NCBI GenBank assembly: GCA_937892945.1
Contig: CALBIL010000096.1
Coordinates: forward strand, 1 to 52,488
From: an uncultured euryarchaeote
Lineage (GTDB): Archaea; Thermoplasmatota; Poseidoniia; Poseidoniales; Poseidoniaceae
Direction: 5' to 3'
Length of the DNA: 52,488 nt
Below are positions 45,366 to 52,488 of the stretch, in pieces (the stretch's first letter is position 1; every line of letters starts with the position of its first letter). Both the position numbers and the translations under genes were made by a program. The notes beneath the pieces are model-generated. The model was not told where the DNA came from and ran no database searches. It was given only the letters and a program-made list of their open reading frames with translations.

Positions 45366-46478
45366 ATGGCGAGGCAGAACCGAAAGTTCACGCCACGGCA
45401 GAGAACAACGCGACCTTTGGGGGTACCTTTGACCGCCAATCTTCCTCCTTCCCAAGCCCTTCTACCACCAACGAATCGAGATGGCAGTTGGTTTATTGAC
45501 CCCCCACTTTCTTCTCGATTGTATCAAAAAAGTGGTCTTGGTAAAATGCAGAGTGACCAAAGTATCCGTATAACATCTGAAGAAATTTTGTTTTGTCATT
45601 GGCATCGCCATGTACCACTCCCGAGTGAACACTGGTTTCGAGATTCGGTAAAAGAGAACCCCGATATTGTTGCACGTGGCGTGGTTTTTGATACTGCACG
45701 AAGCGGTGGTGAGATCTTGATTCCTGCAGAAAATATCCCTTCGAAATGGGGAGTTGAGATTCCCAAAGCGACATGGGCAATGCGATGGAACCGAGAGCAA
45801 GTATTTTCCAAGGAGCCGCCTGTTGCGCATGTGCGATGGGCATGGACAACCGATGAGATTGACTGGGTTGAAATGCTTGAATGGACAAATACCGTGCATT
45901 CGTACGGCATGGTTGCAGAGTTTTTTGTAATCGATGAGGAAATGGATGTTACAATGTATTTGCTTGGAATGGCTCAACCGAGCGGTAACCAACGCCTTTG
46001 GGACTCTTTTTCAAGTGATGAAAAGCAACATTTGTCCATATTGTGGAATGAACGGATTACTCGAGGCACTGGATGGTATATTCCAGAATTATCGACATGG
46101 CCCTGTGAATCGATTGGTGTAGAACATCTCTCTGGTCGTCATCTGCGTGAGGAAGAAGGGAAATGGATGAATGTAATGCTCAAAAATTTACAATTACCTC
46201 CCGAACTCGAACTCTTCAACGACCTCATGCAACGAGGAGTTCTCTTGCGGCCCGGATTTAAATTCGGTAGCCGTTGGCGTGTTTATGATACCCCCGTCGG
46301 AGAAGCGCATGCGCCTTGGCTTGTACAACCCGTTGAATTGGCCCCGGTGAATTGGGAGGCTGCATGTTTAGCTGTACGTCTTTCAGAAGGTGTTCACAAA
46401 TCATGGCTGTGTGCACTGCCATTGCAAGGTCAATGGTTTTATTTGCAAATGCAACGGTGGTTACCTGGCCGTACTTGA
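45366..46478 (+). CDS. endA: tRNA-splicing endonuclease EndA, two-repeat type
   Basis: Cuts pre-tRNA at bulge-helix-bulge introns; the resulting ends are joined by RtcB. 370 residues arranged as N-terminal domain (GSWFIDPPLSSRLYQKSGLGK), a degenerate first repeat (about 66-200, lacking the catalytic triad), a linker, and a catalytic second repeat (about 255-366). The triad is Tyr307 in GFKFGSRWRVYD, His315 in GEAHAPWLV, and Lys345 in VHKSW. The two-repeat length matches the alpha-2 archaeal class. The ATG at 45366 has no close Shine-Dalgarno; GAGGTG at 45344-45349 is 16 nt away and points at ATGs in another frame that soon stops. It is divergent from the archease operon. Confidence 0.92.
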   Translation: MARQNRKFTPRQRTTRPLGVPLTANLPPSQALLPPTNRDGSWFIDPPLSSRLYQKSGLGKMQSDQSIRITSEEILFCHWHRHVPLPSEHWFRDSVKENPDIVARGVVFDTARSGGEILIPAENIPSKWGVEIPKATWAMRWNREQVFSKEPPVAHVRWAWTTDEIDWVEMLEWTNTVHSYGMVAEFFVIDEEMDVTMYLLGMAQPSGNQRLWDSFSSDEKQHLSILWNERITRGTGWYIPELSTWPCESIGVEHLSGRHLREEEGKWMNVMLKNLQLPPELELFNDLMQRGVLLRPGFKFGSRWRVYDTPVGEAHAPWLVQPVELAPVNWEAACLAVRLSEGVHKSWLCALPLQGQWFYLQMQRWLPGRT

Positions 46479-46480
46479 AC

Positions 46481-48589
46481 TCATTCCAACTCGTCAATTG
46501 AACGGCCCCATGCATCTGTAGTGGGCAGTATCTCTTTGACGGGTGGTTGTTTTTCTAGCGATGGATTCGGTATTGATTGGTTTGGCTTTTTGACCCTTTC
46601 AAACATTCCTACCAACACCCAGAGGACACAAATAATTCCTGCACTCCCAAGTAACTTTCCAGGTGTTCTCCATTCATCGAATAAACTTCCTTCACCATCG
46701 AGGGCGGTATATTCGAGCTCAATTGTCCATCGGTGACCACTTTGTGAAATGAGAATAAGTTGGCCCTTTACCGACATTCGGTCTTCGAGTAACCCATTTG
46801 GTTCTATTTCTAATGTCGTTCTATCGTTCCCATCAAGGGTGATTTGATTGGATACTGTTCCGATACGTGACAACGGCCCATCGAGTTGTACAGTAAATGA
46901 TTGTGATGAATTACCAAGCGAGGCGATTGGAATTTCTATGGTTGAAGGTTCGAACGCTGAAAGAGTTCCAGAATATTGATCTTCAATCGGTATTCTTCCA
47001 AGCGTGAGTATTTGAGTTTTCAAATAGATTGAATCATCACCACAATAAATGAACCCCTCAAGAGATGCTATGGCATTTTCTGTTGATGGTGATGAATACT
47101 GTAATTCGATCTCATTGTTGTTGCCTTCAATAAGGAAACTCTCGTTCATGAACGTTCTTCCATCAGAGAGGCTGAGGTCATACGTAAGTTGGCAAGGTTC
47201 CGTACTCGTAGCAAGAATCGGGAATCCATCTGTCGGCAAGTAGACGCCTCCAAAGTCAGGGGCATCGAGATGAAATTGGGGTGTACAATCTGGAGCAGTA
47301 AAATGTATTTGTATTGTAATATTGATTTCAACAGTAGCGACCCACGGAACTAGAAATCCATCATGAGTGAATATTTGTATGCCTTGTGCACCAAAGGATG
47401 TTCCGTTAAGGAAGAGGTCTGACGCTTCTCCTGAATTTGCACCGTTTCTCAAATCGATACGTCCGTCCGCCTCAATGACAGTAAGCCATGGTTGGTCAGA
47501 GTCACGATTAAGTTCATTTTTTTCTTCATCCCCAACACTTCGATCTTGATAAGTCACAAGAACCCCTGAACCAGGCAAATGTTGGTCGAATCCTGAGTTT
47601 GAACGGTACTCAATCCATATATTCTCATCATCATTTATGGGGATCTGGAGTGAAGTGCCATTTTCACTCATTCCCTTAAGTTGTATACTTGGCCCAATAC
47701 AAGGGGATTGGGCACTTTTAGGCCAATTCAGGTCCATTGTTTGACTTCGATTTGCTCCCAAGAGGTCGAGCGTTGCCGAAGATGGTAGTGCTGGCCAAAC
47801 TCCTCCTCCATTCCAATTTCCACTTGCCATGATATCCCAATCTCCAATACCTTGCCAATTGTTTAATTGTCCTGATTCATGAACAGGGTAGAGGTCCATT
47901 GCACCCATTTGATGTAGCATTTCATGAAGAATTGTACCCATGCCACTTGACCCCGTACGAAGACTCGCCATTGTATAGTGTCCAACTTTTACTCCTTCAT
48001 CGACTTCGATTGGTTCTTCGAACATGGTGAAGTGGCTCCAGATTTTTGTAGTTTGACTTGGATTTTCTTCTTGTCCTTTGGTCGTGTGTAAGATCAACAG
48101 CCGATCTACATAGCCGTCGTTATCGAGGTCATATTCATCCCAATCGACATAGTTTTGGTGATCTTTTACAGTCTCCTCGGCTAAGAGCATAGGAAGGAAT
48201 GTTCCGTCCAAACTCATGTCTCTGTTTCCATTTGAATCGGCACCATAATCCGATACCGGACCACTAGCGCGAGATACTTTGGAACTCACATCAATTTGTA
48301 TGAGGGTTGTTGAACCAGACATTTGTGTGATGTATTTTTGGGCAACATCATCTAAAAGAGTTTGAGCCTGGTTCGGACCCCACGCTTCTGTGGATGGTTG
48401 TTCATCAAAATCCACGAGCAGAACTAGCCAACGTTCATTGTTTTGTAAGGGTAAAAGGTCGACTTCTTCATCTTCGATGACGTATGTATTTTCTGCCATC
48501 CATTGTTCAAGTGTCTCATTGTTGGAGAAACTCCATGAACTCGCGAGTAACAGTATGATGATGACTGGCACGCCATACCTCGGACTCAT
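46481..48589 (-). CDS. M6-family metalloprotease, secreted and membrane-anchored
   Basis: 702 residues. The signal peptide is residues 1-22. The zinc site HEMLHQMGAMD (222-232, HExxHxxGxxD) and the downstream DWDIMASGNWN, containing the Met-turn-like segment, identify an M6 (immune inhibitor A-like) endopeptidase. YDLDNDGYVDRLLILH near 154-168 is the family's calcium-binding segment. The C-terminal beta-rich region ends in one membrane helix (LLGSAGIICVLWVLVGM) and a short cytoplasmic tail. It would digest extracellular proteins. It lies 51 nt downstream of tatC in a minus-strand run. Its stop is 2 nt from the stop of the convergent endA. Confidence 0.9.
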   Translation of the reverse strand: MSPRYGVPVIIILLLASSWSFSNNETLEQWMAENTYVIEDEEVDLLPLQNNERWLVLLVDFDEQPSTEAWGPNQAQTLLDDVAQKYITQMSGSTTLIQIDVSSKVSRASGPVSDYGADSNGNRDMSLDGTFLPMLLAEETVKDHQNYVDWDEYDLDNDGYVDRLLILHTTKGQEENPSQTTKIWSHFTMFEEPIEVDEGVKVGHYTMASLRTGSSGMGTILHEMLHQMGAMDLYPVHESGQLNNWQGIGDWDIMASGNWNGGGVWPALPSSATLDLLGANRSQTMDLNWPKSAQSPCIGPSIQLKGMSENGTSLQIPINDDENIWIEYRSNSGFDQHLPGSGVLVTYQDRSVGDEEKNELNRDSDQPWLTVIEADGRIDLRNGANSGEASDLFLNGTSFGAQGIQIFTHDGFLVPWVATVEINITIQIHFTAPDCTPQFHLDAPDFGGVYLPTDGFPILATSTEPCQLTYDLSLSDGRTFMNESFLIEGNNNEIELQYSSPSTENAIASLEGFIYCGDDSIYLKTQILTLGRIPIEDQYSGTLSAFEPSTIEIPIASLGNSSQSFTVQLDGPLSRIGTVSNQITLDGNDRTTLEIEPNGLLEDRMSVKGQLILISQSGHRWTIELEYTALDGEGSLFDEWRTPGKLLGSAGIICVLWVLVGMFERVKKPNQSIPNPSLEKQPPVKEILPTTDAWGRSIDELE

Positions 48590-48640
48590 GCTTAAACGGA
48601 CAACGGTGAAGTGTTTGAATGCTTGGATTTCTTGGATTGA

Positions 48641-49957
48641 CTAAAGTACAGTTGTTGATATCTTGAGCGGCTGTAATTTTTCGAGAACAGCTGTCAGATG
48701 CTTTTGTTTGAGTTGCAGTAAGACTTGTTCAGGTCCAAGTTGCATACCCCAAGACTCAGAAGAAGGTCGTGTATCGAGAATCAATTCATTTACCTTTGAA
48801 TGTTCAAGGATGGAAAAGACTCGTTGGTGTACAGTTGATTCCGGCCATGGGTCTTCAAGTGTCGCGATTTTCAATTCAATTTCTGTCAAATGGAACGGAG
48901 AAGGTAGTGTTCGATGTGATTGGGTTTGGAGAATATCGAGTCCGCGTAATGAACATCCGATAGAAGTACAATTTGATTTGAAGGAATTTGGAAGAGGCTT
49001 GGATGAACAACCACTGATAATCATGTCTGTTAATCGATGTTGAAGCGCAATCTCCAGTACGTGTTCTCTCTCCCTGTTTGAACTACACAGTGAATGTACG
49101 GAAAGAACTGGAAATGGGGCGGTAAGTTGCTTCGAAAGCGGCAGAGCGGCGCCACTGCATGAGCAGTCAACCATGAGTATGCTTCGAACAGCACCATCCT
49201 TGTCCATTATTTTTCTCTGTCCAATCATTGTAGGCACAGGCGAACGTAACCATTTGCGTGAGAAAAATTCAATCGTACTAATGGCAAGCATGCAAAGAAG
49301 AAGTGCAAGACCACCAAATTCAGGGAGTGAAGCGAGGAGTAGGAGCAAAACCAAACCATAGATTCGAATCCTCCACCAGTCTGCTGTCTCTTCGTTTAGC
49401 ATTCCTGTCATTCCAGCCAACATCATGGCAAAGATGGCACATCCAACAATAATTTCAGACCATATGACTGCAATGACAATCGAGAGCATGTGAACTGCAT
49501 CATACCGAGCATCGAGTTGCATCGATTGATGAGTTTGATGCCCTGTTTCAAATAGCATTGGAAACAAAAGACCAATTGTACTCGTCACTGCCAAAATCAT
49601 GCTGAATATCCCCATCACGAACCAATTTCTCAACCATGTTCTTTCAGTGGGAAGCAAACCTGGCCGAGCAAATGACCAAGTTTGATGGAGCAAGAAGGGT
49701 AGGACGGAAATCAATCCCAGGATGGCAGCAGTCATCCACCGAACGGCACTCCATTTGGCAGGATCAAAGAGGTTCAAGCATCCCTTTTCACATGGATTAA
49801 GATGTTGCAGAACGGCATCAAGTATTGCATCAACTTGTGTGAGCCATGCGATTGTAGAGAGTGTCGACAAAAACAGCAGCAAAGTGACACGCGCTGTTAA
49901 TTCGTTCAAATGTTCCTGAACAGGACTTTGTTGGTCGTGTTCAAGTTGAAGTGACAT
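48641..49957 (-). CDS. tatC: TatC-like translocase with extra C-terminal domain
   Basis: 438 residues, while TatC is normally about 250. Residues 1-238 are TatC-like: EHLNELTARV at the start (signal-binding N-tail), six predicted helices, and the hallmark FARPGLLPTER (97-106) with a conserved Glu in the first cytoplasmic loop. This subunit receives twin-arginine signal peptides. Residues 239-438 are soluble and do not belong to TatC. They alternate strands and helices (SILMVDCSCSG, PVLSVHSLC, DMIISGCS, VNELILDTR), suggesting an alpha/beta domain with five to seven cysteines. The start GAGGGTAGGCT-ATG fits at 49957. The CSCH protein gene is just upstream (38 nt). Confidence 0.88.
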   Translation of the reverse strand: MSLQLEHDQQSPVQEHLNELTARVTLLLFLSTLSTIAWLTQVDAILDAVLQHLNPCEKGCLNLFDPAKWSAVRWMTAAILGLISVLPFLLHQTWSFARPGLLPTERTWLRNWFVMGIFSMILAVTSTIGLLFPMLFETGHQTHQSMQLDARYDAVHMLSIVIAVIWSEIIVGCAIFAMMLAGMTGMLNEETADWWRIRIYGLVLLLLLASLPEFGGLALLLCMLAISTIEFFSRKWLRSPVPTMIGQRKIMDKDGAVRSILMVDCSCSGAALPLSKQLTAPFPVLSVHSLCSSNREREHVLEIALQHRLTDMIISGCSSKPLPNSFKSNCTSIGCSLRGLDILQTQSHRTLPSPFHLTEIELKIATLEDPWPESTVHQRVFSILEHSKVNELILDTRPSSESWGMQLGPEQVLLQLKQKHLTAVLEKLQPLKISTTVL

Positions 49958-49995
49958 AGCCTACCCTCAAGTACCCGTGGAGGAAGAAGAAAAAC

Positions 49996-50952
49996 TTAGA
50001 TGAGGTCTTTTGCTTGTGGTGAAGCACGTGCCTGTGCAATTGTTCTGTAAACGCCATACAATGCCCAAAGAGAAAGCATACCCAAACTCAACATAATTTG
50101 CCAAGATTGTTCACCATCAACCGACCATGCAAATATGACGAGCAAAAGGGCTGCTAATACACCACGCCGAACACCTTGAGGGATGGCTAGACTCTTGTCA
50201 AGATATTCCGGTCCACCGCCAAACTTTCGTTCATAGAATTCACCTTGAACGACTGCAGCGACAATAAGAATTGAAAGAGTTGCGAAATAGAACAGGTTTC
50301 CTTCTTCAAAGAACATTTCAGCGAGGCTTTCTTGTCGTTCTGCCTCAACTGCTGCAGGGTCTTCTACTGCGACGAAGAGTGCGTCATAATCACCGACACT
50401 GATTGTTCGGAGTGCAAGATTTTCACCATCATCGTTGGTTGTTGTGTCTGGTGGACTGATCGAGAAGGAAATAATGTTCCATGCATCTCCTGCATCAAAG
50501 TTATTGTTTCCATTCACAGCATTTCCAACTAATTGGAATGGAATTATTCCTACATCGGAACTTGGCGCAGTCCATGTTATTATCCAGTCATTTCCAACGG
50601 CAGATTGTGAAAGTGCTCCCGGTTCATCTGCGACAGTTGCCGAACCTTCACCAGGCGTAAGTGTTCCCTTATTGTAGTCCCAAATCATGTATCCACCTTC
50701 AAGATTTGAGGCATGCTGAAGTGAAATGGTAAAGTCATACGATTGATCGATGGTATAGGAGCGTGGAACACCTGAAATTGAAACAACAACTGAATTTGAC
50801 GGAGCTCCATCACCATGGCAACTGCATCCAGTTTCAACTACGAGATTTTCCCCACTCTTCCAAGGGGGACCACCAGGCATTGCCAAAGCGGGGGCAATCA
50901 AGAGGAGTGCCATCAATCCAAAGACCAACAATCGGGAGTTGCGTGAAAGCAT
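49996..50952 (-). CDS. membrane protein with N-terminal CSCH motif, choice-of-anchor-V-like
   Basis: 318 residues from ATG 50952, which has GGTG 5 nt upstream. A signal peptide (1-24, ending PALA) precedes GCSCHGDGAPS with Cys43, Cys45 and His46. A beta-sandwich of about 140 residues follows (VSISGVPRSYTIDQSYDFTISL, GNDWIITWTAP). It resembles Reeler/choice-of-anchor V domains, whose N-terminus often has a heme-like CxxCH. Three membrane helices form the C-terminal part. The motif here has one residue between the cysteines, so heme binding is uncertain; a metal or disulfide role is possible. It lies between pntB and tatC. Confidence 0.75.
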   Translation of the reverse strand: MLSRNSRLLVFGLMALLLIAPALAMPGGPPWKSGENLVVETGCSCHGDGAPSNSVVVSISGVPRSYTIDQSYDFTISLQHASNLEGGYMIWDYNKGTLTPGEGSATVADEPGALSQSAVGNDWIITWTAPSSDVGIIPFQLVGNAVNGNNNFDAGDAWNIISFSISPPDTTTNDDGENLALRTISVGDYDALFVAVEDPAAVEAERQESLAEMFFEEGNLFYFATLSILIVAAVVQGEFYERKFGGGPEYLDKSLAIPQGVRRGVLAALLLVIFAWSVDGEQSWQIMLSLGMLSLWALYGVYRTIAQARASPQAKDLI

Positions 50953-51045
50953 AGTCGCACCTAATCTTTCCACCCGCAGCCGCCCTTTGAACGTTCCTTT
51001 TCTTCACGCCGCTAAGGGGCGAGAACTAAGGCTCTCTTTCTGTGC

Positions 51046-52470
51046 TCAAATTTCTTTTATTGCAGTGTTTAATTGAGACATCATGGCTTTTCCGTCACCG
51101 AAGAGCATCATTGTTTTATCCTCATAAAACAAATCATTGTCTACACCTGCATAGCCTACTGAGAGAGAACGCTTGATGATAACAACTGTTCGAGCCATGT
51201 CAGCATCGATAATTGGCATACCAGCGAGAGGTCCTTCTCCACTTCGTGCAGCAGGATTCGTTGTATCGTTTGCACCGATGACAACTGCAACATCACAATC
51301 TGGGAATTCACTGTTAATTTCATCCATTTCAATCAATTGTTCATAGGGAACACTTGCTTCTGCAAGTAAGACGTTCATGTGACCTGGCATTCGACCTGCA
51401 ACAGGATGAATTGCATACTTGACTTCAGTTCCGAATTTCTCAGAAATGAGATCAGCAAACTCCTTGACTTGATGTTGGCATTGTGATACAGCCATTCCGT
51501 AACCAGGGACGATGATGACTTTTTGTGCACCATCGATCATCATTGCCACTTCATCAGCATCTGAGCCGACCTTCGTACGGGTGAGTGAAGCTTTCTCTCC
51601 ACCACCACCGAAGGATTTGAACAAGACATCCAAGAGAGTTCTGTTCATTGCCTTACACATAATGAAGGTAAGAATCAGTCCGGATGCTCCGACTAAAGAA
51701 CCTGCAATAATCAACACTGAATTTCCAATGATGAATCCAGTGAATGCCGCAGCGATTCCTGATAGCGAGTTGAGTAGAGAAACAACCACAGGCATGTCAG
51801 CACCACCAATTGGCAAAACAAGGATGATCCCGAGAGCACACGAGATTCCAATAATGGCCCACATGTAATCTGTATTTGTTGGGTCTCCAATGCTGAGATA
51901 AATCAATACACCAACGGTTAACATGAGAATGACTTTGAGCGGATTGAGCCAACTTGGTCCCCATGTTGGCGTCTTTATCCACTTTCCAAAGACGCTAATA
52001 CCGCCTTTGAGTTTGTACATTGCAAGCATTGAGCCGGTGAGTGTCATCCATCCAACAAGTGCCGAAAGTCCTGCTGCGACCATGGTCACGGTCAATTCCA
52101 AACCTTCAGGGATATTGCTTGCATCTTCGAGATATCGCATGATTTCTGAAAGCGCAACAAGAGCAGATGCTGCACCGCCAAATCCATTGAACATAGCGAC
52201 CAATTCTGGCATTCCAGTCATTTCGACTCGAACTGCCAGCCAATATCCTATGGCAGAACCAAGCACAAGTCCTGCAATGATTAATGTCCAGTCAATAACG
52301 CCATCGCCAGTTAGTTGCATTTGTAACACGGTTGTAATAACTGCGACAAGCATACCCATTGCACCAAGTTGGTTACCAAACGGTGCCGTACGTGGATGAC
52401 CTAATTTTTTCAATCCAAAAATGAACAAGGCTGCTGACAGCAAATATCCGACTGAAACCCAATCTTCCAT
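51046..52470 (-). CDS. pntB: NAD(P) transhydrogenase subunit beta (PntB)
   Basis: 474 residues. PntB forms part of the proton channel and the NADP(H)-binding domain of the proton-translocating transhydrogenase, which makes NADPH using the proton gradient. About eight to nine membrane helices cover residues 1-275. The C-terminal domain has PGYGMAVSQCQHQVKEFADL and VAVVIGANDTTNPAARS, the NADP-binding signatures. ATG 52470 is set by GAGGTG at 52477-52482. The partner subunit PntA is not in the window and probably lies just upstream, beyond the right edge. This is a bacterial-type gene in an archaeal setting. Confidence 0.95.
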   Translation of the reverse strand: MEDWVSVGYLLSAALFIFGLKKLGHPRTAPFGNQLGAMGMLVAVITTVLQMQLTGDGVIDWTLIIAGLVLGSAIGYWLAVRVEMTGMPELVAMFNGFGGAASALVALSEIMRYLEDASNIPEGLELTVTMVAAGLSALVGWMTLTGSMLAMYKLKGGISVFGKWIKTPTWGPSWLNPLKVILMLTVGVLIYLSIGDPTNTDYMWAIIGISCALGIILVLPIGGADMPVVVSLLNSLSGIAAAFTGFIIGNSVLIIAGSLVGASGLILTFIMCKAMNRTLLDVLFKSFGGGGEKASLTRTKVGSDADEVAMMIDGAQKVIIVPGYGMAVSQCQHQVKEFADLISEKFGTEVKYAIHPVAGRMPGHMNVLLAEASVPYEQLIEMDEINSEFPDCDVAVVIGANDTTNPAARSGEGPLAGMPIIDADMARTVVIIKRSLSVGYAGVDNDLFYEDKTMMLFGDGKAMMSQLNTAIKEI

Positions 52471-52488
52471 CTTAAGCACCTCTACGTT

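Noticed and set aside
45350-45499. Short alternative frame starting at ATG 45350 with a good Shine-Dalgarno
   Set aside because: It stops after about 49 codons, whereas the EndA N-terminal domain is recognisable in the frame from 45366. A leader peptide cannot be fully excluded.
1-52488. CRISPR arrays, insertion sequences and prophage genes
   Set aside because: No regularly spaced identical repeats, transposase, integrase or phage structural motifs were seen on either strand.

Overview
The window looks like a compact, almost entirely coding piece of chromosome from an uncultivated marine archaeon. The best guess is Marine Group II / Poseidoniales (Thermoplasmatota); this is inference from gene content, not a phylogenetic result. 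Archaeal signs are an archaeal-form AlaRS and SHMT, a two-repeat tRNA-splicing endonuclease with RtcB and archease, an archaeal 7S (SRP) RNA with a helix 6 GGAG tetraloop, a CcmE with the CxxxY heme motif, and a geranylgeranyl-reductase-family flavoprotein. Mixed in are bacterial-type genes (PntB, class 2 PyrD, MqnC, a topoisomerase III-like enzyme, an M6 peptidase) and giant Asp-rich calcium-repeat surface proteins, a mix typical of marine protein-degrading heterotrophs.

Layout. 1-380: tRNA-Ser(GGA) and tRNA-Thr(GGT). 379-13460: a small coiled-coil protein, RtcB, AlaRS, Nudix, ETHE1-like metallo-beta-lactamase, methyltransferase, membrane protein, SerA-like dehydrogenase, DinB and ValRS, in frequently alternating orientation. 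13645-31704: ten plus-strand genes (RND exporter, EVE protein, alanine-type aminotransferase, large membrane/TPR-like protein, GlyA, unknown, 25-repeat surface protein, Ig-like membrane-anchored protein, M24 peptidase, MqnC). 31710-40579: a minus-strand run (PNGase F-like lipoprotein, membrane protein, geranylgeranyl reductase family, topoisomerase, small unknown). 40572-42756: PyrD, CcmE variant, SRP RNA, small VanZ-like membrane protein. 42714-46478: archease, PfkB-like and winged-helix/TerB-like genes, divergent from EndA. 46481-52470: a minus-strand run of PntB, a CSCH membrane protein, TatC with an extra C-terminal domain, and an M6 metalloprotease.

How the genes fit together. EndA, RtcB and archease form the core tRNA splicing and ligation machinery. 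MqnC (futalosine menaquinone route), quinone-type PyrD, PntB, CcmE and possibly the reductase-family protein point to a menaquinone- and cytochrome-c-based respiratory chain. SRP RNA, TatC, a lipoprotein, signal-peptide proteins, the M6 protease and the PNGase F-like protein point to active export of enzymes that attack external glycoproteins. Several convergent genes abut with 0-5 nt between stop codons, so intergenic DNA is minimal. I saw no insertion sequence, CRISPR array or prophage.
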